The notes under the pieces: model-generated
What the model saw: only the letters and a program-made list of their open reading frames with translations
The model's database searches: none
Told to the model about the DNA's origin: nothing
In this document: positions 26,843 through 36,120 of the stretch, piece after piece
Numbering within the stretch: the stretch's first letter is position 1
Layout: every line of letters begins with the position of its first letter
Translations under genes and position numbers: made by a program
Assembly (NCBI RefSeq): GCF_000015965.1
Contig: NC_009091.1
Span: 248,001-312,000, forward strand
DNA from: Prochlorococcus marinus str. MIT 9301
GTDB taxonomy: Bacteria > Cyanobacteriota > Cyanobacteriia > PCC-6307 > Cyanobiaceae
Reading direction: 5' to 3'
Length of the DNA: 64,000 bases

Positions 26843-27679
26843 ATGCAAGATATAAAAAAAAAGTTTTGGCTTGAAACATTTGATTGTTTTTCTATTACTG
26901 GAAAAGATGCCAGAAAATTTTTGAATGGATTAACAACAAGTAATATTATTGATTCAGAAAATAAAGTTATCAAAACTTGTTGGTTAACTCCAAATGGAGT
27001 TCTAAGGGCATTAATTGAAATTATTTTTTTAGAAAGAAACTTTGAAATTATTATTTTGGCAGGTAACACTAATGAAATAATTAATTACTTTAATCAAATA
27101 ATTTTTCCAGTGGATAATGTATTTCTAAGTGAACCTTTCTTAATAAATAGAATTCAGGAAATTGATGAATCTTGTTCATGGAGAACTTACCAGCCTATTT
27201 TCTTTAAAACAGATGATAAAGAATTTGAAATATATAAAAATAAACTAAATTTACTAAATCCCAATGATTTAAAACTTTTGAAGATTAATCAGGCAATACC
27301 GTCATTAGGAATGGAAATAAACGGAAAAAATAATCCTCTTGAGCTTGGATTAAAAGATCTTATAGATTTTAATAAAGGTTGTTATTTAGGGCAAGAAACA
27401 ATGTCAAAAATAAAAAATGTTTCTTCTTTAAAACAGGAAATAAGAACTTGGAAATCATTAGAATCTAATTTGAATTTAGACGTTGAAGATAAAAATTTAT
27501 ATATAAATTCTGCCAAGGATATTTCTGTAGGCAAAATCACTAGTTTTTTTAAATCAGATTCTCAAATAAAAGGTTTGGCAATGATAAAAAGAAAATATTT
27601 AGAGGAAAGAAATTATTTTTTTTCGGAAATTTTTGGAAAAATTATTATCAATAAATCTGTAGGATCAATTTTTCTTTAA
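26843..27679 (+). CDS. ygfZ: YgfZ/GcvT-like folate-binding protein
   Basis: A 278-aa protein related to the aminomethyltransferase GcvT. It contains the YgfZ signature FNKGCYLGQETMSKIKN (conserved KGCYxGQE with the functional cysteine) and an N-terminal domain with DARKFLNGLTTSNI. YgfZ uses tetrahydrofolate in the repair or assembly of certain Fe-S enzymes such as MiaB. Its last 15 bp overlap the end of the convergent RecB-like nuclease gene. Confidence 0.9.
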   Translation: MQDIKKKFWLETFDCFSITGKDARKFLNGLTTSNIIDSENKVIKTCWLTPNGVLRALIEIIFLERNFEIIILAGNTNEIINYFNQIIFPVDNVFLSEPFLINRIQEIDESCSWRTYQPIFFKTDDKEFEIYKNKLNLLNPNDLKLLKINQAIPSLGMEINGKNNPLELGLKDLIDFNKGCYLGQETMSKIKNVSSLKQEIRTWKSLESNLNLDVEDKNLYINSAKDISVGKITSFFKSDSQIKGLAMIKRKYLEERNYFFSEIFGKIIINKSVGSIFL

Positions 27680-29083
27680 TTGATCTTTGATTAAATATTC
27701 TACAATTTTTAGAGTAGCCAAACAATCATCTTTGTTATATTGGATAATTTTTTTTAAAAATATTTCGTTTTCTGTAATTTGATATTGAATCCACCAATAT
27801 AGTGCTTTCGAGCCACTTACATTTTTCTGCACCCATTCGAATCCAAGCCAATTAGAAACAGTTTTTAAGCCATAGTTTTTTATTGGTAATATCCAAGACT
27901 TTCTTATTAAGGTATGTAAGTCAATAAATCTTGAGGCAAGTGAATCAATTTCTTCAAAACTAAAATTTAGGTTTTTAGCAATATTAATTATTGCTATTTT
28001 TTCAGTTTCTCCGTAATGCAAGACTGGCCATTCCTTGTGTGAAAAAAGTATTGCAATAATTTGCCTGTAAAATTCTTCTTTCTTGTTTTTAAGATTTAAG
28101 ATTGGTTCATAAATAAGATCTTCTTTTTTTATAGATAAATTATTTACTTTTAAAAATCCATATAAAAAATCATGCTTTTCATCTGGATTGGACTCAATAT
28201 CAAATATATAAAATCCCGAACATATTTTTTCTAATAGATCTTCCGTATTATTTTTATTAGAAATGAAATATGTTTCTCCTGAGATATATGCTTGTGCTTG
28301 CTTTACAAATATGCACGCTTTTTCATACTTTTGATCGTTGAATTTAGATAATTTCTCTCCAAGTTGTTTTTCATTATACGAAGCTAATGCTTGGGTATTA
28401 ATTATTCCTTTTGATTTGAGTAATGAGGCCGTTTTGGACCCTATCCCATCTATATCTGTTAGATATCCATTTTCTTTCGCTTCTTTGTCACAAAATTTTT
28501 GCCAGGAACAAATAGTACATTTTTTTCTATCTTCAGTTATTTCTGGTATAGATCCCTCCAAGCATTCATTCAAATTTAATAAAACATTTAAAACTTTTTT
28601 TATTAATTTTTTATTTAAATAAATTTCTTCAACTTTAATTTTTTTATCAAAAGTTGAAATTACTAATCCTTTTTCAATTTTAGATTCTTGAAAAGATTCC
28701 AAAAGAATAGAACAAAAAGCTAAGTCGAATAAATGTTCTTTTGTTGTTTTGTGCCCTAACTTATAAACAGCAGGTAAATATTTATATTGTCCCCATTTAC
28801 TTTTACCTTTAGTCTTTACAAGTAATTGTGGAAGTATCTCTGCGTTTATATTTTGGAAAAGATTCCCTTTGATTTTTAATCCAATTACTCCTTGATAACC
28901 ATTTTCACAGGCTTTTAATCCTGTATATATTTCACCATTACAAAATTCAGAGAAAATTTTAAACTGATTAATTTTATCTATAGCTTTATGGGGAGACCAA
29001 ACTTCATGAGATTTTTTACCCTTAAAATCGAGCCATGCTTTTCTTTTGCATCTTGTATAACTTTTTAAATGAAGAGAATTCAA
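27665..29083 (-). CDS. TM0106-family RecB-like nuclease with RNase H-like C-terminal domain
   Basis: A 472-aa predicted nuclease. The N-terminal part (about 1-215) resembles RecB/Cas4 PD-(D/E)XK enzymes: SYTRCKRKAWLDFKGKKSHE at the start, then a Cys-containing segment CTICSWQKFCDKEA that could hold an Fe-S cluster together with the first cysteine. A helix-hairpin-helix follows (DIDGIGSKTASLLKSKGI). The C-terminal half resembles an RNase H-like 3'-5' exonuclease (FYIFDIESNPDEKHDFLYGF, YNKDDCLATLKIVEYL, the DEDD pattern). Function has not been established for the family as far as I know. It stands alone, divergent from the phosphohexomutase gene. Confidence 0.85.
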   Translation of the reverse strand: MNSLHLKSYTRCKRKAWLDFKGKKSHEVWSPHKAIDKINQFKIFSEFCNGEIYTGLKACENGYQGVIGLKIKGNLFQNINAEILPQLLVKTKGKSKWGQYKYLPAVYKLGHKTTKEHLFDLAFCSILLESFQESKIEKGLVISTFDKKIKVEEIYLNKKLIKKVLNVLLNLNECLEGSIPEITEDRKKCTICSWQKFCDKEAKENGYLTDIDGIGSKTASLLKSKGIINTQALASYNEKQLGEKLSKFNDQKYEKACIFVKQAQAYISGETYFISNKNNTEDLLEKICSGFYIFDIESNPDEKHDFLYGFLKVNNLSIKKEDLIYEPILNLKNKKEEFYRQIIAILFSHKEWPVLHYGETEKIAIINIAKNLNFSFEEIDSLASRFIDLHTLIRKSWILPIKNYGLKTVSNWLGFEWVQKNVSGSKALYWWIQYQITENEIFLKKIIQYNKDDCLATLKIVEYLIKDQLKKN

Positions 29084-29163
29084 ATTATTTCTTTAGGGCG
29101 GTTTTAAAATTTACTCATATAAATTAGTATAGATAATTAAAAGAAATCAAGGAAATTTCAAAT

Positions 29164-30618
29164 TTGACAGCTGATAAATTAGACAAGATAAAATTTGGAA
29201 CTGATGGTTGGAGAGGAATTATTGGTTTTGACTTTAACCTATCCAATCTTTCAAGAGTTGTTGTCGCTGCATGTCAGGAGTTGCATTATCAATATTATAA
29301 AGAAGTTAATTCAAAGAAAATTATTATTGGATATGATCGCAGATTTATGGCTTTTGAATTCGCCAAGCAAATAGTGCCTTTTATTAGAGGATGTGGTTTC
29401 GAACCGATCTTATCTGATAGCTTTGTTACAACACCCTCTTGCAGTTTCTATGCCAAAGAAGTCGGGTGTCTAGGAGCGTTAGTAATTACAGCAAGTCATA
29501 ATCCATATAATTGGCTAGGTCTGAAAATAAAGAGTTTTAATGGATGTTCTGTTGACGAATTTTTTACAAGTGAAGTTGAAAAAAGATTAATGCTTGGAAA
29601 TTCGATTGAAACAATAGATGGTGTTAATCAATTAGTAGATATTAAGAAATTCCATTTAGATAGAATTAAATCCCTTTTTGATATTGACTATATTTCCAAG
29701 AGATTAAAAAAAATGAAATTGAGAATTTTTGTAGATGCTATGCATGGTTCAGCTGCAAATTGTATGGCTGAGATTTTTGCTTCAAATGATTTAGAAGTTA
29801 TTTCAGAAATCAGGAAAGATGCTGATCCTTTTTTTGGAGGAAAACCTCCTGAACCTCTTTTGAATTATGCAGATGATCTAAAACAAATATTAATGAAAAA
29901 TTCAACAAATGCAGTGAAAACTTTAGGAATTATATTTGATGGTGATGGTGATAGAATTGCGGCAATTGATGAAAAAGGAAGATACTCTAGTACTCAAGAT
30001 TTACTCCCATACTTTATTAGTTATTTGGGCGAAATTAAAAATAATTCTTATCCAGTATTAAAGACTGTTAGTGGTTCAGATATTATTAAAAATATATCAG
30101 AGAGTCAAAATAGAGATGTTATTGAACTTCCAGTTGGCTTTAAATATATTGCTGAAAAAATGATTAAAGAAAAAATATTTATTGGTGGAGAGGAATCTGG
30201 GGGAGTTGGTTTTGGTGAATTTATGCCTGAAAGAGATGCTCTATATGCAGCGATGGTTTTATTAAATGGAATTGCTGAAAAATCTCAATATTTATATGAA
30301 ACCTTAGATGAAATTCAAGAAGATTTTGGTCCAAGTTTTTATAAAAGAATTGATATTAAATTTCCAAATCAGTCAGATAAAAATAACGTAAAAGAATTTA
30401 TCATAGATAATATTCCTGAGAATATTAATAATCACAAGTTAAAAAGTATCTCAAAAATCGATGGAATAAAGTTGAGAATTGATAAAAATTTTTGGCTTCT
30501 TTTTAGGTTTTCAGGAACGGAACCTCTTTTAAGGTTATATTGTGAAGCACCAAAAGAATCTTATCTAATTGAGGTATTAGAGTGGGGTCAAGAATTTATA
30601 AATATGGCAATAAAATAA
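29164..30618 (+). CDS. Phosphoglucomutase/phosphomannomutase family protein
   Basis: An alpha-D-phosphohexomutase of 484 aa. The four family motifs are present: catalytic serine in VITASHNPYNWLGLKIKS, metal-binding FDGDGDRIAAID, sugar-specificity loop IGGEESGGVGFG, and phosphate-binding RFSGTEPLLRLYCEAP. It could supply glucose-1-phosphate for glycogen or sugar nucleotides; the preferred sugar cannot be read from sequence. The start is TTG with AAGGA about 9 nt upstream. rdgB begins 2 bp after its stop. Confidence 0.93.
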   Translation: MTADKLDKIKFGTDGWRGIIGFDFNLSNLSRVVVAACQELHYQYYKEVNSKKIIIGYDRRFMAFEFAKQIVPFIRGCGFEPILSDSFVTTPSCSFYAKEVGCLGALVITASHNPYNWLGLKIKSFNGCSVDEFFTSEVEKRLMLGNSIETIDGVNQLVDIKKFHLDRIKSLFDIDYISKRLKKMKLRIFVDAMHGSAANCMAEIFASNDLEVISEIRKDADPFFGGKPPEPLLNYADDLKQILMKNSTNAVKTLGIIFDGDGDRIAAIDEKGRYSSTQDLLPYFISYLGEIKNNSYPVLKTVSGSDIIKNISESQNRDVIELPVGFKYIAEKMIKEKIFIGGEESGGVGFGEFMPERDALYAAMVLLNGIAEKSQYLYETLDEIQEDFGPSFYKRIDIKFPNQSDKNNVKEFIIDNIPENINNHKLKSISKIDGIKLRIDKNFWLLFRFSGTEPLLRLYCEAPKESYLIEVLEWGQEFINMAIK

Positions 30619-30620
30619 GG

Positions 30621-31196
30621 ATGAAAAATTTATATTTAGCTAGTAAGAATAAAGGTAAAATTGAAGAATATAAGAAATTGCTTGCTGGAGTTAATTGTAA
30701 ATTGTTACTCCAGCCAGAATCATTAGAAGTTGAAGAGGATGGACTGACATTTAGAGATAATGCAATTAAAAAAGCGAGTGAGGTTTCGAGGAAAACGAAT
30801 AATTTTTCAATAGCAGATGACTCAGGAATTTGTATTGAAGCACTAGGTGGTAAGCCTGGCATTTACTCATCTAGATATGCAGAAAATGATCAGAAGAGAA
30901 TTGAACGAGTTTTAAGAGAACTTGATGGAGTTCAAAATAGAAGTGCTTTCTTTATTGCTAATATTTGTATATGTTCACCAAATGGTGAAGTGATTATTGA
31001 ATCGGAGGCCAAATGTCATGGCAATATAATTTTAAACCCCAGAGGAAAAAGTGGTTTTGGGTATGACCCAATTTTTGAGGAGAGTTCTACCAGATTAACT
31101 TTCGCAGAAATGAATAATGATATTAAAGACTCTTGTAGTCATAGAGGTAAAGCATTAAAAAAAATTATTCCAGATTTAATTGAAATTTTTTCTTAA
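30621..31196 (+). CDS. rdgB: Non-canonical purine NTP pyrophosphatase (RdgB/HAM1)
   Basis: Hydrolyses dITP and XTP to keep deaminated purines out of DNA. It is 191 aa from ATG 30621 (MKNLYLASKNKGKIEEYKKL). An upstream in-frame ATG inside the mutase gene would add 13 unrelated residues and is not used. Motifs: FSIADDSGICIEALGGKPGI, YSSRYA, and the GKSGFGYDPIFE end motif with SHRGKAL. Expected to be co-transcribed with the mutase gene. Confidence 0.95.
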   Translation: MKNLYLASKNKGKIEEYKKLLAGVNCKLLLQPESLEVEEDGLTFRDNAIKKASEVSRKTNNFSIADDSGICIEALGGKPGIYSSRYAENDQKRIERVLRELDGVQNRSAFFIANICICSPNGEVIIESEAKCHGNIILNPRGKSGFGYDPIFEESSTRLTFAEMNNDIKDSCSHRGKALKKIIPDLIEIFS

Positions 31197-31198
31197 AT

Positions 31199-32683
31199 TC
31201 AATTAACCCAAGATCCATGAAGTCCATGAGGAATTGAAATGGGTAATTCATAAACAGCTAATTCTTTTAAGTCTTTTGCGTCTAATATCACTAAATCGCT
31301 TCCTCTTCTTTCTCCGTTCCATAGAAGTATAAATAAAAATCCCTCATCTTCTTTTGAAGAGTTTTCTGATGGAACCATAATTGGTTCACTTACAAATCCA
31401 CTTGGACCTGCTGACCAAGAAATCTCTTCTTTAGAAGTTAAATTTATTTTTTTTATTGCTTGAAGTGGAGCGTTCCCCAGCTTTTGAGATGTGCTTGCCA
31501 TCCAACTAAAAGTTGCTTTTAATCCTAAGTTTTTAGGATTAACAACAGCAAATTCACAACATTGTTCACTGAAAGTTTCAAGTTCACAAGTTTTTGTCTT
31601 TAGATCGATAATTGATCTTTTCAGTTTTCCTTCTGGATATTTATCAAAGTCAATATCCCTAAAATTCTCGTCTGGACCAACTGATGGGAAATCATCATAA
31701 AAAATACTATCTAATACGATTTTAGAATCTTTTTCAAATGCGTTTACATGATGAAAAACGAATCCTTCTGGAGCATCTATTGTTAAAGGAGGCTGTCCTC
31801 TAAATAATCCACTTTCTCTGGGGATGAAAAAAAACTTTGCCTTTTTATTTGGGTTTGACTTTAGACATTGTGCTGCTCCTCTTTGACCCATTACAAATGG
31901 AAGAGGATTGAAATCAATAGCATTCTGTAAAAATATTGCCCAATTAGTTGTGATTGCGAAATCATGAAGGAATGCAAAGCCATTAAAGGTATCTTTTCTG
32001 TCAAAGATGAGCTTTCCAGAATTTGTACCAGCATTATCAAATTCCATTAATCTAATGGTACTTTTTGGCCCGGTTTGTACCCCAAAAGTGACTAAAAGTT
32101 CTGAAGATGTATTTGAGTTTAGGTCTGTTTTGGGATGTGCACTAAAGGCTTCGTTAGGCTTGAGTACTCCTTTTAATGTTGTTAAACCAATAGTGTCAAG
32201 ACTATCAGGATCCATTGCATGTGGACCGGCTGCTTCCCATAATGCGAGAATTTCATCTCCTAATTTAACAACATGAGTATTGGCGATATTCTTGAATTTT
32301 AGATCTAATGCATTATTTAAAATTCCTCCATTTTTTTGAGTCCCAAAAACACCTCTATAAATAAATTTATTTATTTTTTCTTCTTCTAAATAGCCTTGAG
32401 TTTTAACAAATCTATTTGTTAAGAATGGCTGACCATTTTCGAATTTTATGGATGTTATCATTCCATCACCATCAAATGGATGATGAACCCATTGCCCACC
32501 TCTCTCTAATATTCCTGGTCCATTTCTTAATAATGTTCCATTTAAATTTTTAATATTATTACCTTTGCTAATTTTTAGAGGCTCCTTGGTTAGCTCCTTT
32601 TCTACATTTTGATATGCACTTGACCAATCTTCTTTGTTAAAACTTTTAAATTTATCAATTTTTTTATCTTGTAAATTAGTCAC
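31199..32683 (-). CDS. Carotenoid oxygenase family protein
   Basis: A 494-aa carotenoid cleavage dioxygenase-like enzyme. The seven-bladed propeller family keeps four iron-binding histidines. Candidate segments are SAHPKTDLNS, FLHDFAITTNWAIFLQ, FVFHHVNAFEKDSKIV and the C-terminal SIPHGLHGSWVN. The start region GTLLRNGPGILERGGQWVHH and FDGDGMITSIKFENGQ are characteristic. It probably produces apocarotenals or retinal-type compounds; the cleavage site is not predictable from sequence. It is convergent with rdgB (stops 2 bp apart). Confidence 0.92.
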   Translation of the reverse strand: MTNLQDKKIDKFKSFNKEDWSSAYQNVEKELTKEPLKISKGNNIKNLNGTLLRNGPGILERGGQWVHHPFDGDGMITSIKFENGQPFLTNRFVKTQGYLEEEKINKFIYRGVFGTQKNGGILNNALDLKFKNIANTHVVKLGDEILALWEAAGPHAMDPDSLDTIGLTTLKGVLKPNEAFSAHPKTDLNSNTSSELLVTFGVQTGPKSTIRLMEFDNAGTNSGKLIFDRKDTFNGFAFLHDFAITTNWAIFLQNAIDFNPLPFVMGQRGAAQCLKSNPNKKAKFFFIPRESGLFRGQPPLTIDAPEGFVFHHVNAFEKDSKIVLDSIFYDDFPSVGPDENFRDIDFDKYPEGKLKRSIIDLKTKTCELETFSEQCCEFAVVNPKNLGLKATFSWMASTSQKLGNAPLQAIKKINLTSKEEISWSAGPSGFVSEPIMVPSENSSKEDEGFLFILLWNGERRGSDLVILDAKDLKELAVYELPISIPHGLHGSWVN

Positions 32684-32753
32684 AACAAATTAAGAGCTCT
32701 ATCTATCTTCGCCAAAAATCAACTGAATTGTGGCTGATTCGAAAAATTTCTAT

Positions 32754-33359
32754 TTATTGATTTTCTAGCATTCCTTTGCTGCTTGGAATTGAACCAGATC
32801 TTCTAAGATCTATTTCGGTAGCCATTCTCATTGCTCGTGAAAAAGCTTTAAAGCAAGCTTCAACTATATGATGTGAATTGCTACCTCTTATTTGATTAAT
32901 ATGCAGAGTAATACCACTGTTATTTACAAAGGCGATAAAAAACTCTTTTACTAGTTCAGTATCATAATTACCAATTCTAGGAGCTTTTAATTGAAGGTCA
33001 TAAGATAGATGCGGTCTGCCAGAACAGTCCAAAGTAACTTGAACTAATGCTTCATCTAATGGGGCAAAGAAATGCCCAAATCTACATATTCCTTTTCTTT
33101 CTCCCAAGGCTTTTGAAAATGCTTTTCCTAACGCAATTCCTACATCTTCATTTGTATGATGATCATCAATATGGGTATCTCCAATTGCTCTTATTTTTAA
33201 ATCGAACAAACCATGACTGGATATTTGATGAAGCATATGATCTAAGAATGGTATCCCGGTATCAATCTCAGAAATTCCATTTCCATCTAAGTTTATAAAT
33301 ACAGAAATATCTGTTTCATTCGTTTTTCTTTTGATTTCAGATTGCCTTAGAGATGACAT
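32754..33359 (-). CDS. hisB: Imidazoleglycerol-phosphate dehydratase
   Basis: Histidine pathway enzyme of 201 aa without the phosphatase domain of enteric HisB. The di-manganese site motifs appear twice: [17 protein letters not shown] with [18 protein letters not shown], and [30 protein letters not shown] is also conserved. It follows fabI with a 20-bp gap. Confidence 0.97.
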   Translation of the reverse strand: MSSLRQSEIKRKTNETDISVFINLDGNGISEIDTGIPFLDHMLHQISSHGLFDLKIRAIGDTHIDDHHTNEDVGIALGKAFSKALGERKGICRFGHFFAPLDEALVQVTLDCSGRPHLSYDLQLKAPRIGNYDTELVKEFFIAFVNNSGITLHINQIRGSNSHHIVEACFKAFSRAMRMATEIDLRRSGSIPSSKGMLENQ

Positions 33360-33379
33360 TTTTATGCAAAAAACTTAGT

Positions 33380-34162
33380 TTACATTCCATTAATGCAGTA
33401 ACCCGCATCAACATAAATTGTTTGGCCTGAAATGCCGCTAGAGAGATCACTTAATAAAAAAGCAGCTGTATTGCCTACTTCTGTTTGAGTGACTGTTCTG
33501 CGTAAAGGAGCCTTTTCTTCAACATTGTGAATCATATCTAAAATGCCACCTATAGCAGAACTCGCAAGTGTTCTTATAGGCCCAGCACTTATTGCGTTAA
33601 CTCTGACTTGTCTTTCGGGACCAAGTTCTGCAGAAAGATATCTTACTGAAGCTTCTAAAGCTGCTTTAGCAACTCCCATCACGTTATAGTTAGGAATCGC
33701 CCTTTCTGAACCTAAATAAGTTAATGAGACAACTCCAGCACCATCACTAAAAAGTGGTTTTGCTGCTTTACATAAAGGTGCTAACGAATACGCACTTATA
33801 TTAAGAGCTCTATCAAAACCCTCTGAAGTGGTAGCACTATAATCTCCAATCAATTCATCGCGTCCTGCAAATGCTAGGCAGTGAACTAATCCATCAATTT
33901 GCCCCCAATTGTCTTTTATATTTTTAAAGATTTCTTCAATTTGAGCTGGATTTTGAACATCAAGAGGCAAAAATAACGATGGGTTTAAAGGTTCAGTTAG
34001 TTCTCTAACTTTAGACTCGAATCTTCCCTTATCATCAGGCAAATATGTGATTCCAAGTTCTGCGCCAGCTTTTGAAAGTTGTTGAGCGATACCCCATGCT
34101 ATTGAACGATTGTTGGCAATTCCCGTAACAAGAATTTTTTTGCCAGTTAGATTTAGAAGCAT
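33380..34162 (-). CDS. fabI: Enoyl-[acyl-carrier-protein] reductase FabI
   Basis: NADH-dependent reductase of the last step of fatty-acid elongation, a short-chain dehydrogenase of 260 aa. Seen: GKKILVTGIANNRSIAWGIA (cofactor loop), VHCLAFAGRDEL, and the active-site pair in PNYNVMGVAKAALEASVRYL (Tyr and Lys spaced six apart, as in FabI). GPIRTLASSAIGG is the substrate loop. It leads hisB on the minus strand. Confidence 0.97.
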   Translation of the reverse strand: MLLNLTGKKILVTGIANNRSIAWGIAQQLSKAGAELGITYLPDDKGRFESKVRELTEPLNPSLFLPLDVQNPAQIEEIFKNIKDNWGQIDGLVHCLAFAGRDELIGDYSATTSEGFDRALNISAYSLAPLCKAAKPLFSDGAGVVSLTYLGSERAIPNYNVMGVAKAALEASVRYLSAELGPERQVRVNAISAGPIRTLASSAIGGILDMIHNVEEKAPLRRTVTQTEVGNTAAFLLSDLSSGISGQTIYVDAGYCINGM

Positions 34163-34267
34163 TTTGTTTATTATTTCTATTATTCTCCTATATAAAAGTA
34201 CCTATCTTTACGGATTACTGCAAAATATACAATAATTTTCAAATATCGAAGAATTTTTAACTTGAAC

Positions 34268-34861
34268 ATGGTAAGAACAAATTCTATGGTTTTGGAATTA
34301 GGTTTTCAATTACCGAATTTCGAAATGTTAAATGCTAATTCTTCAAAAAATGAATATTTTAATTCTCATAATCTAGATAATCGGCATTTACTTTTAATGT
34401 TTATTTGTGCCCATTGCCCATTTGTTAAATATATTGAGAATCAAATTTTCATCTTAAGTAAAGAAATTGAAAATACTGTTCAAACAGTTGCAATTTCTAG
34501 TAATGATATTGTCACTCATCCTTCAGATTCTCCTACAAATTTGAGATTACAAGCACAAACACAGGGATGGAATTTTCCTTATCTATATGATGAAAATCAA
34601 AATTTTGCTAAGAAATTAAAAGCGGCATGCACCCCAGATTTTTATCTTTTTTCAAACGAAGGAGATGGTGATTTTTTGTTGTATTATCATGGCCAATTAG
34701 ACCATAGTAGACCAGGTAATAATATCCCTTTATCTGGAAAAGATTTGCTTTCTGCCGTAAAAGATTTGAATCAAGATAATTCTTATCCTTCAAATCAGAT
34801 GCCTTCTTTAGGCTGCAATATAAAATGGACTCCTGGTAAAGAACCAAGTTGGTTTAAATGA
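34268..34861 (+). CDS. Thioredoxin-fold (AhpC/TSA-like) redoxin
   Basis: A soluble protein of about 197 aa with a thioredoxin-like fold. The redox motif is LLMFICAHCPFVKYIENQ, a CAHC active site after a beta-strand, and TPDFYLFSNEGDGDFLLYYH is the typical strand pair after cis-proline. Such proteins are often annotated as thiol-disulfide isomerase or peroxiredoxin-like; its partner is unknown. ATG 34268 is used; a TTG two codons upstream and ATG 34286 are alternatives. The DegT aminotransferase gene follows after 53 bp. Confidence 0.85.
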   Translation: MVRTNSMVLELGFQLPNFEMLNANSSKNEYFNSHNLDNRHLLLMFICAHCPFVKYIENQIFILSKEIENTVQTVAISSNDIVTHPSDSPTNLRLQAQTQGWNFPYLYDENQNFAKKLKAACTPDFYLFSNEGDGDFLLYYHGQLDHSRPGNNIPLSGKDLLSAVKDLNQDNSYPSNQMPSLGCNIKWTPGKEPSWFK

Positions 34862-34914
34862 ATTAAAAAATTTTTTTTACCATAGAAATATGGTTTAGGG
34901 TTAATATATTTACT

Positions 34915-36120
34915 ATGCAGATACCTCCATTTACTTTAGATAGGCAGTTTCAAGAAATTGGCTCTGAAATTCAGAGTGAGGTTTCTAAAGTTTTAAAAGG
35001 GGGCCAGTATATTGGAGGACAAGAAATTGCCAAATTTGAGGAGAGTTTTTCTAATCTGATTGGTGTTGAAAATACTATTGGATGTAATAGTGGAACTGAT
35101 GCTTTAGTATTAGCTTTGCGCGCATTAGATATTGGTGTAGGTGATGAAGTTATTACCTCATCTTTTAGCTTTTTTGCAACTGCAGAGGCTATTAGTGCAG
35201 TTGGTGCTAATCCTGTTTTGGTAGATATAGATCCAGAAACTTATCTTATTAATACTGAACTAATAGAACAAGAAATAAATTCTAATACCAAGGCAATTAT
35301 GCCAGTGCATCTATTTGGTAATGCAGTGAATATGTCCTTAATAAAATCTTTGGCCAAGAAATATGACTTAAAAGTAATCGAAGATTGTGCTCAGGCAACA
35401 TGCACAATGTGGGAAACTTCCAAAGTTGGTAGTATCGGTGATATAGGCTGTTTTAGCTTTTTCCCTACTAAAAATTTAGGAGCTGCTGGAGATGGTGGAG
35501 CAGTAACAACTTCAGATCAGAAGATTGCAAAAAAAATTAGAGAACTGGCTGTTCATGGCAGCCCAATAAGATATCATCATACCCAAATTGGATATAACAG
35601 CAGACTTGATACCATTCAAGCTGCCATATTAAACATTAAAATTAAATATATTTCTAAGTGGATTAATAATCGCCAAAAAATTGCTAATAATTATCTTGAT
35701 TTATTAGAAAAAAATCCATTTATTAGTTTTCCAAAAATTAGCTCAGATTCTATTTCCCATTCTTGGAATCAATTTGTAATCAAATTAAGAAACGACAAAT
35801 ATTTTTTAAATGAAGATTTTTTAAATTTATTTGATACTGATTGCAAAAAATACTATTCCTTAAGGAATTTGGTAAAACAACAACTTTTTGAAAAAGGTAT
35901 TAATTCAATTATTTATTATCCAATTCCAATACACGCACAAATAGCTTACAAAAATAAAAATTTTTCTAGAGCAAAACTCATTAATACAGAGAGAATTTGT
36001 ACAGAAGTTCTTAGTCTTCCGATGTTTCCTGAAATTTCTTATGAAGAGCAAGTTTATGTAGCAGAAAATTTAAATAAAGTTTTAAAGAATTGTATACAGG
36101 AAATTCAAATTTCAGCATAA
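34915..36120 (+). CDS. DegT/DnrJ/EryC1/StrS family PLP aminotransferase
   Basis: A 401-aa aminotransferase of nucleotide-sugar type. The PLP lysine is in FSFFPTKNLGAAGDGGAV, with IGCNSGTDALVLALRALDIG and VIEDCAQATCTMW as other family signatures. An insertion of about 30 residues (around FLNEDFLNLFDTDCKKYYS) precedes the C-terminal IIYYPIPIHAQIAYKN. The family usually makes 3- or 4-amino sugars for surface glycans; there is no sugar cluster around it here. Its end overlaps the photolyase gene by 16 bp. Confidence 0.92.
   Translation: MQIPPFTLDRQFQEIGSEIQSEVSKVLKGGQYIGGQEIAKFEESFSNLIGVENTIGCNSGTDALVLALRALDIGVGDEVITSSFSFFATAEAISAVGANPVLVDIDPETYLINTELIEQEINSNTKAIMPVHLFGNAVNMSLIKSLAKKYDLKVIEDCAQATCTMWETSKVGSIGDIGCFSFFPTKNLGAAGDGGAVTTSDQKIAKKIRELAVHGSPIRYHHTQIGYNSRLDTIQAAILNIKIKYISKWINNRQKIANNYLDLLEKNPFISFPKISSDSISHSWNQFVIKLRNDKYFLNEDFLNLFDTDCKKYYSLRNLVKQQLFEKGINSIIYYPIPIHAQIAYKNKNFSRAKLINTERICTEVLSLPMFPEISYEEQVYVAENLNKVLKNCIQEIQISA

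Noticed and set aside
30582-31196. 204-aa version of RdgB starting inside the mutase gene
   Set aside because: The first 13 residues are read from the mutase 3' end; ATG 30621 gives the standard N-terminus ASKNKGKIEE right after MKNLYL.
34880-34893. CCATA-GAAA-TATGG hairpin before the DegT aminotransferase gene
   Set aside because: Only a 5-bp AT-rich stem without a T run; likely by chance in such sequence.
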